Shown here: positions 24,492-38,254 of the stretch, one piece after another
Numbering within the stretch: the first letter of the stretch is position 1
Layout: each line of letters starts with the position of its first letter
NCBI RefSeq assembly: GCF_024713945.1
Contig: NC_134683.1
Location: 4,341,501-4,405,500 of the forward strand
Direction: 5' to 3'
DNA length: 64,000 nt
Source: Dermatophagoides farinae
Taxonomy: Eukaryota > Arthropoda > Arachnida > Sarcoptiformes > Pyroglyphidae
Translations under genes and position numbers: made by a program
The notes under the pieces: generated by a model
Told to the model about the DNA's origin: nothing
Seen by the model: only the letters and a program-made list of their open reading frames with translations
Database searches by the model: none

Positions 24492-25091
24492 TTATGATAA
24501 TCGTCGGCGATCATATAATCGTAATAATCGATTAAAATTGATTGATTTGAATAGATTTTTATGTTGATTTTTTGTACAGATTAATTTTTCATCGGATAGG
24601 AATTTTACTGATTCATCATCATCATTATTCGTAGCTAGAATTTGATTTCGTATGATTGTTTCTTCTCGATTTGTGGTACGAATTTGTTCACGAATGATTT
24701 GTATTTGTTCACCAATTATTCGATAGAATCGATCATTATCGTCATCGGCCACATTGTTGTTGTTGTTCAAAGATTTTCGATAATTTTGTATGGCCACTAT
24801 TTTCTCTAGTGTGGATACAAGTTCGGATCGTTTACGACCAATTTCATTCAATAATGGTTCAACTTGTTTTCTATTCAATTCATTTAGTTCATATTGTTGT
24901 TTTCGATGATCATATTCATTGCGGATTTTTTCATAAAATTTACCAACTTGTTCATTTGATTCAGTTATCATTAGATTCGTTAAATGTTTAGCTTGTTTAC
25001 GGTTAGCACGACGACGAATCAATTTCATTCGACGTCTTTGATTTGATTTTCTTGGCTTTGATTGTTTATCATCGGCTGTGGATGTTTCCAT
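24492..25091 (-). CDS. Basic coiled-coil protein, PDCD7 (U11/U12-59K)-like candidate
   Basis: Single exon, 199 residues, ATG at 25091. The N-terminal 40 residues are very basic (KPRKSNQRRRMKLIRRRANR). Two predicted coiled-coil stretches follow, one around EVG-type ELNRKQVEPLLNEIGRKRSE then LVSTLEKIVAIQNYRK, the second around RFYRIIGEQIQIIREQIRTT. They are separated by an Asn/Asp linker (NNNNNVADDDND), with a basic C-terminus RLLRLYDRRRLS. The order (basic region, helix ending in 'RK...L..LEK...', short linker, second helix) resembles the C-terminal coiled coil of PDCD7, the 59K protein of the U11/U12 minor-spliceosome particle. I base that on memory of the family, not an alignment. It is divergent from ICT1 with 191 bp between ATGs. 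Alternatively an unrelated coiled-coil protein. Confidence 0.6.
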   Translation of the reverse strand: METSTADDKQSKPRKSNQRRRMKLIRRRANRKQAKHLTNLMITESNEQVGKFYEKIRNEYDHRKQQYELNELNRKQVEPLLNEIGRKRSELVSTLEKIVAIQNYRKSLNNNNNVADDDNDRFYRIIGEQIQIIREQIRTTNREETIIRNQILATNNDDDESVKFLSDEKLICTKNQHKNLFKSINFNRLLRLYDRRRLS

Positions 25092-25282
25092 TGTATTAAT
25101 TTCGAATACGATTTTATCATTCGAATCTAGAAAAAAAAATTAAAAAAAAATTCTACACTATTTTCACCTATACAGTAGCACACACATTAGTCGAAATATC
25201 TTTCGAATCTTCATGTGTTCTTCATGAATTCATGTGATTCAGGATTTGTTTTTTTTTAAATTTCATTTTCAAAAAAAAAAAA
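25092..25282. promoter_or_regulatory. PDCD7-like/ICT1 bidirectional promoter
   Basis: 191 bp between divergent ATGs, AT-rich, with no coding sequence; must carry both promoters. Confidence 0.4.
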
Positions 25283-26005
25283 ATGCTGGCCACATCATTT
25301 CTACGAAATTGTTCCCGATATTATCATGGAATGTCCACCATCAGAATTTCTAGATTATCTGGGCCACAAATTCTACAATTTCATAATACATCGCAACAAC
25401 AACAACAACAGGTAACAATCAAAAAACAATTTTCAATAAATCATCATCATTTTATTTGATTTTCATTCATAAATAAATTAGGAAGAATCATTTGTAAACA
25501 ATACATTCACTGGCTATATACCAATAAATCAATTAGATATTAGTTATTGTACTAGTTCTGGACCCGGTGGTCAAAATGTTAATCGAAATTATACAAAAGT
25601 AACGATGAAATTACATCTACCAACAGCTAAATGGATACCAGATGATATTAAAAATCGTATCACAGAATTGGTATGTTTATTTCATTTTAAAAAATTGAAA
25701 TCTTTCTCTGATTATAAATTGAACAAAAACAACAATTTCAATTTTTATAGCATAAAAATTCCATCAATAAAGATGGATATTGGCTCGTACGATCAGATAA
25801 AACAAGACAACAATTATTAAATGTAGCTGATTGTATGGATAAACTACGCTGCTATTTGGCCGAAGCGGCTAAACCGCCTAAATTGGAACCATCATTTGAA
25901 ACGCTGGAAAAACAACGTCAAGATCGTGAACGTGCTGCTATACGACGTTTAGAGATGAAAAAACAACGATCCATTTTTAAGGCACAAAAACGAATGGAAT
26001 TTTGA
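25283..26005 (+). CDS. MRPL58: ICT1/MRPL58, mitoribosomal peptidyl-tRNA hydrolase
   Basis: Three exons, 25283-25411, 25482-25670 and 25751-26005, 190 residues. ICT1 (mL62) is a codon-independent release factor built into the mitochondrial large subunit; it frees peptides from stalled mitoribosomes. The catalytic GGQ is at residues 72-74 within SYCTSSGPGGQNVNRNYTKV, the class I release-factor signature. The downstream half keeps the ICT1 pattern (YWLVRSDKTRQQLLNVADCMDKL) and the long basic C-terminal helix KQRQDRERAAIRRLEMKKQR needed for ribosome rescue. The N-terminus MLATSFLRNCSRYYHGMST is a plausible mitochondrial presequence. Exon 1 ends in a CAA/CAG (poly-Gln) run against the splice donor. 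Its stop is 3 bp from the convergent ecdysoneless stop, so the mRNAs must overlap. Confidence 0.94.
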
Positions 26006-26008
26006 TCG

Positions 26009-27765
26009 TTATTTCTTTAGTAAATTTTTCTTGTCACTTGGATTTATTTTCAATTCGGGTAATGATTGATTCATGTAGGCAAACAATGCTGTTGCCGGTC
26101 CTACAACATCACTATCGGCTGTTTCAATTTCTTCATTCAAACTTTTCAATATATTGGATACTGCATTATATTTGAGATCATTTTCTTCATTGTCATCATC
26201 ATCATCATCTGAATCTAATTCTTTTGGAGCTCGTTCAAAACTATTTGCCAAAATTGTTTGTGCTAATTCACTATCCATTTTGGCAATATAGGCTTCCATT
26301 TCTGGTAGTTTATTGGAATCATCATCATCATCGTCTGTATCGGTGTCATCATTTTCAGATTTATCTGAATAATCTTCAGATTCCAATATAGCCATTTTTT
26401 CCATAAATTCAACAAATTCTTTTTCATTAAATTCTTTGATTAAATCAAACGATTTTGTTGATTTTGATTCATTAGCAGCTTTCGGTTGCAGTGGTGATGG
26501 TGGAGGCGGCTCAACACCATCTAGGCCAGCATTTTGATTTTGAAAAAATTTCATCAATGTTTCAGGAATATTTTTGACAATTTCTTCCTTTGTTGCTGAT
26601 GATGATGATGATGATGGTTGTTTTTGTTGATTAAATTTCACACTTAATAAACGATCAAATTGTTCTTCATCGATATTTAGCCAACTATCATCATCATCTT
26701 CGGATGGTAATGATTTTTGTTCCTATTGTATAAAAATTTGCTGGTCAATTCATCGGTCAAAGTGATCGTAAGAAATTCATGTACACGTTTTGCTGCCGAA
26801 GCAAAATTTTTTTCAAAATTTTCACTATCCAGTGATGATTTCATATGTTGATAATTTTTCAGTAAAATTTCGAAACCAGCAATAATTTTAGCTCCATTCT
26901 GATGAATTCGATCTTCATTCGATAATGATGACAACAACAATTTACGGACATCAGTTACATCTTGTGATACTAATTGAGCATAAAGGCAACGATTAAATCG
27001 AACATTCGTAATGATTGTTGCTGTTTGATTATCCGAAGAATAGAACTGATGTGTTCCAATGATTTTCACATCATCTGGTGTACGATAATAGAATGCACGA
27101 ACAGCAGCGGCGATAAGTTCAGGATGATGATCAAGTAGAATGGCCAATGATATAGGCAACAAACAACGTGCATTATGATGTAATTTATCCAGATTATGGG
27201 AAAAAATTTTAATTCGATTTCGGATACATTGCTGTATGGATTCATTACATTCGGTCTTGTTCGGATTCGATCGAATGAAATCGATACAATCCAGTGAAAA
27301 TTTATTCAAAGCATTTGAATCTTTTTTCACATATTTAGATGAAACTAGATGAATATTTCCACGGTGAATAAAAACACGATCAATTGTACGATGTGGTTCT
27401 TGTGCCCATCCAGGTAGATGTTCAGCCGATTCAATTAGAAGAAATTCACCATCTTCATCTTGTATACGAACGAAAAGATTTTCATCAAATTCGGTTAATG
27501 TTTTCAATAAAAATACAATGAACCATTCATCTTCAATATTTTCACCATAATTACATTGACCAAATAGATATTGTTGATCGATGATATTTTGATGATCAAA
27601 AGATTTTTTTTGCTGTTTCAAATGAAAACATTCATTATGCCAGATATAGCCATTAAGATAGACGGCAAGATGTTCAAAATAATGATCAATTATTGAATAA
27701 TAATCTGGTGAACATGATTTACGATAAAGATGATAATGAACGGTATTTGTTTGTGGATAATTCAT
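26009..27765 (-). CDS. ecd: Ecdysoneless (ECD/SGT1) homologue
   Basis: Two exons, 26785-27765 and 26009-26722, 564 residues. Ecdysoneless is needed for ecdysteroid production and cell survival in flies. In flies and mammals it works with the PRPF8/R2TP machinery in pre-mRNA splicing. The N-terminal block matches the family: PYIWHNE-like GYIWHNECFHL, FGQCNYGENIEDEWFIVFLL, VRIQDEDGEFLLIESAEHLPGW, HRTIDRVFIHRGNIHL, NARCLLPISLAILLDHHPELIAAAVRAFYYR, NRCLYAQLVSQ. Acidic, unstructured C-terminal half: DDDDSWLNIDEEQFDRLL, a poly-Asp run and MEAYIAKMDSELAQTI. The frame changes between the halves. A 62-nt GT-AG intron (26723-26784) with donor CGT|GTACAT restores it exactly; no other donor fits. ATG 27765 gives MNYPQTNTVHYHLYRK. 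AATAAA on this strand lies at 25676-25681, inside an ICT1 intron. Confidence 0.92.
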
Positions 27766-28379
27766 TGCAAAAAAATTGAAATTCTCAAAAAAAAAATTCT
27801 TCAATCAAATCACCAACATTCATTCATTTAGGTGTAATCATCAAGGTGGAAATAGTTGAAATTCAAAAAAAAAAAAAAATTTCGAATCCTCGTATAACAA
27901 ACATTTTTTCAAGAATAAAAAGAAAAGAATCAAGAATAAAATTTTTTTTTCAGGTAAATATAATTATTTAAATTGTTTAATCAATTTTGTTTACAATATT
28001 TTACATGCGAAAAAAAGATTTTTATATTTCTGTGTTTGAAATGTACAAATAAATTGGCCCATTTGGATGGAGAAAATTGTTAGACTTTTTTGTGTATGTG
28101 TGTGAAAGGTAAGTAATTAAAAAAAAAGAAAGAATTCCAATAGGTAACCAAGGATAAACAGGTAAATAAATGATTTGTTGTTGTTTGTTTTTGATAGGAA
28201 TAGGAATAGGAAGAAAAAAAAGAAAAACATAAGATAATGTGGCTGATTATTTTCTTCGTCAATAATTTGAATATAATTTTGGCATCAAATGATCAGGATT
28301 TTATAGCAAACAAATAAACAAACGCAATGTTGGTGTGAATTGTTGTTAACCGGAATCATTATTGTTGGACCATTGCTTT
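27766..28379 (-). other. ARL4 3' UTR / ecd 5' flank
   Basis: 614 bp of AT-rich DNA with A/T homopolymers and a short AATAGG tandem (about 28195-28212). No gene supported. Confidence 0.5.
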
Positions 28380-32321
<3,942 letters not shown>

Positions 32322-34303
32322 ATGATGGCCATTGAAATTTATCATATTCGTCGTTGTCGACCAAATTTTTTATCAACAAATAATCAATCAATTTTATTCA
32401 TAATTACATTATTATTATTATTTTTACATTCATTATTCGTTTCATCTTACAATGATAATAGTAAAAATAGTAGTGATGATGATGATGGCACCACCACCAG
32501 TGAAACAATAATATTACATCCGGCAAATTTTTCAAAAATCAAGATTAAATTCGATTTCGGTACGGATGCACAGAAATTTTTCAAAGATCAATCATCATCA
32601 TCATCATATGTACCATTGAAGAATGGTAAGAATTTAATGATTTTATTCTGTTTTTTTTTGATTGAATTTTTTTTTCATTTTGCATATAGATAAAGCATTC
32701 GATGTAAATGTTGTAAATCCGATTATAAAGAATAAATTACAACGTTTACGTGAATTTCTATCACTTGAACAGCTTACATTTGATCCACATACATTGAATG
32801 GAACGGCACCATTGAATGATGAATTGGTACTGTTGGATACATTCAATATGCCCATTCATCTACCGGAATATAAATTGAATGTATCAATTGATACAATAAA
32901 AATATCCGGTATTAATCAATTCAATGTAGCCGATATTGCAGCCAATTCCAAATCGAAAAAAATCTCTGCATTACTTCGTATGCCAAACGTTCGTTTGACA
33001 ATGTTCTATAAAGTAAATGGCATATCATTTAAATCGAAAAAAATGGAATCATATTCAGATAAAGGACGTTTAACATATACAATATATGGATGGCGTACAA
33101 TATTTGCCGGTAAAATTGCCGCCATTCGTAATGATGATCATCTGGAGATTGCCGGTTTTGGTATGCGATCACATTATAATTATTATGATTCACAAATGGT
33201 AACATTCATTAATAATGGTGGTGAATATTCATCATCATCGTCTTCGTCTTCGTCGTCGCCGTCTTCATCTACAATCGATATAAGTAAATTGATTGCATCA
33301 AATTTAATGAAAAAAGTAATCAATGAAGTTGATGATAAATTCGAAACCATTATGATTGATCATTTGGGCATACATGAAACCGGTACATGGAATCTTAGAC
33401 CAATGTTAGATAGTTTTACTCTGTCGGATGATGAACAACAACAACAACAACAGTCGCCATCATCATCATCATCAAAAGAAGAAGAAGAAGATGATGATGG
33501 ACAATTATGGATGATGGAATCACGTATGAATCATGAATCAATATCAGGTCGTGCTGGTCGACGACGAAATAAACGTCAAGTTCCATGTGAACCGGGTGAA
33601 GAATTGGATGAATATGTGGACAGTTTGTTTCGTTTCTTAAAACGTTTAGTTCGTGTTATGGAACCATTTGCGGTAAGTGAATTATTTGTTTCATTTGTGT
33701 ATTATTTATGTACTGATAATTTTCTACTTCATACAGCTACCGAATGCAACTATCGAATTAGAGGAATATAATTTACAAATCTTTTTACATAGCGGTGGTG
33801 TAACACGTGCCTATACGTTTGAACGTAAAAAACCAGCATGGGTTCTTTGCCAGAATGATACAATTTCACTTGGTTTAACCGTTGGTATTGAAGATGCACG
33901 TATACATTATAAATATCGTGTCATACAAGATTGGCGTCTATTATTCGATGGTGATCTTGAAGCACAATTAAAAAAAGCTAAAGCACAGGTACAGATTACA
34001 CAGTTATCGCCACCAGAAAGTGAAGATGATGAATTCGATGTACAGGATGGTGGTAGTGATGAAGAAGAAGAACCACAAGTACAACAACGTGTTGATAAGC
34101 TAAAAGTATGGAAACCAGGTCAAATTACTGTATTGATTCGTGGCCTAGGTAATTTTAGTTCAGCATTAAGTATGTTGATCAATCAAATGCTTTCCGATAC
34201 AAGTATGTTTGATCCAATTATTCGTATGATTGAAACCGATGGTGTTGTATTGGCCAATGAAATGTTACGAAATGTATCGATTCCTATATTTAGTATCATC
34301 TAA
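32322..34303 (+). CDS. Large secreted tandem group-7-allergen-like (TULIP-fold) proprotein
   Basis: Three exons, 32322-32625, 32690-33672 and 33737-34303, 617 residues. A hydrophobic segment, SILFIITLLLLFLHSLFVSS (about 23-42), is a signal peptide with a long n-region. Module 1 (about 100-360) has long amphipathic strands (NMPIHLPEYKLNVSIDTIKI; LRMPNVRLTMFYKVNG; EIAGFGMRSHYNYYDS) and a Leu-rich end (ISKLIASNLMKKVINEVDDK). A Ser/Asp/Gln-rich linker leads to GRRRNKRQVPCEPGEE, a furin-type RRNKR|Q site. Module 2 (about 420-617) repeats the pattern and ends with FDPIIRMIETDGVVLANEML, similar to the helical C-terminus of mite group 7 allergens, which have a BPI/LBP (lipid-binding) fold. Family placement is inferred from pattern; function unknown. 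Two copies make it about three times the length of a group 7 allergen. Confidence 0.72.
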
Positions 34304-34924
34304 ATATTTTAGATACCATGATAGAATATTCAAGCAAAAAAAAAATTTTTTTTTTTAATTTAGTTTATTGTAGTGCCATTAATCAGCAATTATTTTAAAG
34401 ATTTAAAATTTCTCACACACACACACACACACATACACACAAACACACAGAAATCAAAATTTTTCTGTAAATAGAAATTGTAAATAGGTCAAAAATGAAA
34501 AAAATTAAACGCACATTTGCATACACAAACTATTCGTGTCGTCGTTTTAAAAAAAATTCAAAATTATTTTAATCATGTTTTCATATAAATAAATAAATTT
34601 TCATTCAACTATTTCATTCATCATTTATATTCATCATCATCGTCGTAATTTTCATACACACACACACACAGACACGTGTTTTTGGAATGTTTTCATTCAT
34701 TCATTTTTTTTATACAGATCCAAATTGATTTAAAGAAATAAATTAGAAAAAGGAAAGAAAGGGGTTAGAATGAAGAAATAAATTAATTTGATGATGATGA
34801 TGAATGAATGGTAAATGGTGAGTAGTAATTTTGTCTGTTTTGTTTATCTGTTCATTTGTTTTTTTGTTTTTTGTTTTGTTTTGTTTTTTTTGGTTAGGTC
34901 AGTAAGATTTTTTTTTGTTCTTCT
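34304..34924. other. Convergent 3' flanks of the secreted genes
   Basis: 621 bp with CA runs (34413-34447; 34655-34676), A-rich tracts and an AAATAAATAAAT poly(A) signal cluster near 34585-34600. No gene. Confidence 0.5.
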
Positions 34925-35867
34925 TTAAAAATTAACCGCTTGTAATGCCTGATGATGATGTCCAGTTGGTTTTGGTGCATTCGGTCCTTGAAATGTACTC
35001 GTTACACGATTAATAATATCATTAACAGCTTTTTGTAGATCAGTAACACGTTGTTGTAGATTTTGCATCATACCAGATTGGCCAGGTCTTCCACCACCAG
35101 ATGAACCAGATGATTGTGATGGTTGTGCAACAGAAAATTGATTCTGTATACGGCTTATATTGACACGAATTCTATGTACGGAATTATACATTTGTCTCAA
35201 CATTGTTGATGAAAAATAACGGCGACGAGTTTGTAATTCATTTATGGTGCTCTACATTTTTTTTTCATATCAATCCAATTAGATTTTCATCAATCACACA
35301 AACATTGATGTAAACAAACTTACCAACAAACGTTTTTCCAAATTTTCCAATTGTATTGTCAACGATGCTTGTTGAGCATTTGTTTCAGTTTGTCGTGGAT
35401 AAATATCTAATTCACGATTAGCTGCACTATAGCTTTGTACATCGTCCACAGCGACGGCTGTTTCACCACCATCATCTTCACTTTTTTCTTCTTTTATCGG
35501 TAATAATGATGATTCATCAAACAATTGTCGTACTTGTGCATCTAAATCATATAATAATTTATTTGCATTATCCACCGGTATACGTATAGCTGCCGATGAT
35601 GCATCTTGATCATTTTTATCATCATTTTTACCAGCTAATTTTTCATCTGGTATAATTTCTGCTGCTGCTGCTGCTGCTGCTGGTTGCTGTTGTTGTTTTG
35701 GTTGCGACTGGTCTTCTGGTGTTGAAGATGGTGCAGCATAAACTAATAGCAAAAAAAAAAAAAATCAATGAAAATTTTCATCAATTCAAATTATTCATCA
35801 ACTTACCATGGCTGTTTATAGCAACCAACAACAGTAAATAACAAGAAATGTTGATCAAGAATTTCAT
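34925..35867 (-). CDS. Secreted helical protein of unknown function, paralogue A
   Basis: Three exons, 35807-35867, 35324-35742 and 34925-35251, 268 residues. The signal peptide is MKFLINISCYLLLLVAINSH then VYA, with likely cleavage after VYA. Then comes a Pro/Gln/Ala-rich stretch (an Ala run from GCT repeats at 35660-35680), an Asp/Glu-rich middle, and helical segments KLLYDLDAQVRQLFDE and LTIQLENLEKRLL. The last exon opens STINELQTRRRYFSSTMLRQ and continues MYNSVHRIRVNISRIQNQF, then a Gly/Ser linker and a final helix LQQRVTDLQKAVNDIINRV. There are very few cysteines. I recognise no named family. The block around RRRY...RQM...RIR.N.SR recurs in the gene at 37291-38254, with the same phase-0 intron immediately before it, so the two are tandem paralogues. 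Confidence 0.8.
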
Positions 35868-36593
35868 TGTCGACACACACACACACACACACCAAAGAAA
35901 ATTTATTTGGAATTCAAAAATCAGAACAACAACAATAATAACAACAACAACAAAAAAAATTGACGAAATCAAAAACCATCAAAAAAGTTTAGTTTCTTTG
36001 CTTTTTATATGCTGTGTATGGTGGTGGACCCTTCTTGACCGTTATTCCAATTTTTTTGTTGTTGTCCACAAGTTGTTTGCCAGGTTTTCTTTCTTTCTTT
36101 TTTTTACATTCTCAGTTATCTTTATTCACAAATCATATCATTGTAGGTCGACCATATTCGGGTTGACCATGACCGCGACGACCTTTTTTCTTATCTTTCT
36201 TGTTTTTTTTTCTTTTCTCTTTATCTCTCTCTTTCTCTTTCTCTCTCTAACCAATGTTCTTGTGTTATCATCAAACATTATGCTAATCTTTCGGGTTCGG
36301 GTCATCCGCTTTTTTTTCATTTTGATTTTTTGATTCTAAATAATTTATTATTATCATTTAAAAAACAACAACAACAACAACACGAACAAATTGAAAACTA
36401 GAATTCAAACAACCAACATCTCATCATCATCATCATGATCAAAGATTTCGGGGTCATACACACATATTGAACAGATTTTTGTTGTTTATTTTTTTAGTTC
36501 ATTTGATCGACATACATTCACCGTGATGTTGGCTTTCCACTATATTTTCAAGGTTTTTTTTATATCAACTGACCGATCAAAGTGACCGATCCT

Positions 36594-36624
<31 letters not shown>

Positions 36625-37290
36625 ATCCGCATCATTATATATGAGTCAATCACACCATGACGAACTTCCTTGATGTGGAGATTTTTCATTTTTCTTACCA
36701 ATGAAAAAAAAGGTGCTTGGTACACGAATATACACATTATCAATATTCATATGAAAAAAAAACAAAAAAAAAATGAATAAAGAATTCAATCAAATCATCA
36801 CCGATGATGATGGTGATAATTTTCCTGTTCCCATTTTTTTTCCTAAAATTTCTTATCTTGATTTCTTTTTAGGATTTTTCTAGTTGTTGTTGTTGTTTTT
36901 TTTCGATAACATTACCTGCTGCTGCTGCTGTTGCTGCCGTATGAGCATGACCTGTTGAATGTATTTTTTTTTCTCCCCTCGGTTATACCATAAAAAATTG
37001 GTAAGGTATGACCTAATTTTTGTTGCTTTATATCGAAATCCTAGATCAAAATTTAAAAAAAAAATCTCCAGAGATATGAATGAATTGAAAAGAACAGAAC
37101 AGGTCCATCATCATCATCATCATCAATCAATCAATCAATCAATCGGATGAAAAAACTAGTTCAATTTAGTTTCACAATTTTGGATCTTTTTATTAATCAA
37201 TTTAAAATCAAATTCTTTTAAATCTTTTCTTTATCGTTTTGAAATAAATAAAATATAAATCGATAGAGATGATCGATCGAAATGTTTCGC
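35868..37290. other. Intergenic region between the secreted paralogues
   Basis: 1.4 kb of simple-sequence-rich DNA: (CA) at 35872-35892, TTC/CTT-rich tract at 36182-36250, (TC) at 36594-36620, CTG repeats near 36918-36936, CAT/CAATCAAT repeats at 37103-37144. No gene. Confidence 0.5.
36594..36620. repeat. (TC)n microsatellite
   Basis: TC dinucleotide run of about 27 bases upstream of secreted paralogue A. Confidence 0.9.
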
Positions 37291-38254
37291 TTAGCTTTTC
37301 TGCTGTTTTTGTTGTAATTGAAAAGCCGTCATCTGTATGATCGTATTCAATGTTTTAATTGGATTAATTGGATTCGATTTTGCTTGTGCCATTATTTTTG
37401 TTGATGATGCTAATGATGGTTGTTGTTGTTGTCCATTATTATCAGCAATAATTTTACCACCAACATCGTTGCTACCATCAAGACTTGCATTTAATCGTAT
37501 GACAATATCATTAATTTTTCTCGATGTCGAATAAAGACGTTGCTCAATTTCTTGTATTATTTCTTTATTCATTTGCATTTGTTGTACGGTAAATTCTGGT
37601 GCCGGTGCCGATTGATTCATCGATTGTATGATTGGTCTTGGCAATAGCGGCACCTGTGTGGCCACATTGTCCACTGATATTAATTGTGTATGCATACGTG
37701 ATACATTGGTACGAATTCGACGTACAGTATATTGCATTTGTCTGATCATTGCACCCAATACATAACGTCGTCGTTGTTGTAGATCATGAAATGTTGACTT
37801 TGGATGGAAAAAAAACAAATTACAATCGGTCATATGAAACATCATTTATGAAACTTACCTGAAGTTTTTTATCCAAATCATTTAGATTCGTCAATAATTG
37901 ATTAACATTTTCTTTATCATTCGATTTCGTTGATGATGAAATTGCCGATGAAGATGATGATATTGGTGTATTATCTTTATAACGAACATGTTGGGCAGCA
38001 TTTTTGGCCATTATCATTATTTTTTCGGATAAATTTTCTTGTCCTTGTTTATTCTGCGCAACAATTAATTGATCTAAAAGCTGATCCAAATCGGTCAACA
38101 TTTGGCTAGCATCATTAAATTGTTCCATATAATCTATATCATCTACAATCATTGATGGTGATGGTCGTTTGTTGGTGATGGAATCCAATTCCAATGCCTG
38201 AATCATGTGAATTATCATCATTATAATGATAAATGTTGTTGTTGGTGAATGCAT
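37291..38254 (-). CDS. Secreted helical protein of unknown function, paralogue B
   Basis: Two exons, 37859-38254 and 37291-37797, 300 residues. The signal peptide is MHSPTTTFIIIMMIIHMIQA, with cleavage likely near ALELDS. Acidic helical region DDIDYMEQFNDASQMLTDLD followed by QLLDQLIVAQNKQ, then a Ser-rich linker and NQLLTNLNDLDKKLQ ending at the intron. Exon 2 begins STFHDLQQRRRYVLGAMIRQ and continues MQYTVRRIRTNVSRMHTQL, aligning residue by residue with paralogue A (34925-35867). A helix EIIQEIEQRLYSTSRKINDI follows, matching A's last helix in position, and a long Gln/Asn-rich C-terminal tail ending QLQQKQQKS that A lacks. No recognised domain and no cysteine framework. Expression, partners and role are unknown. 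Confidence 0.8.
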
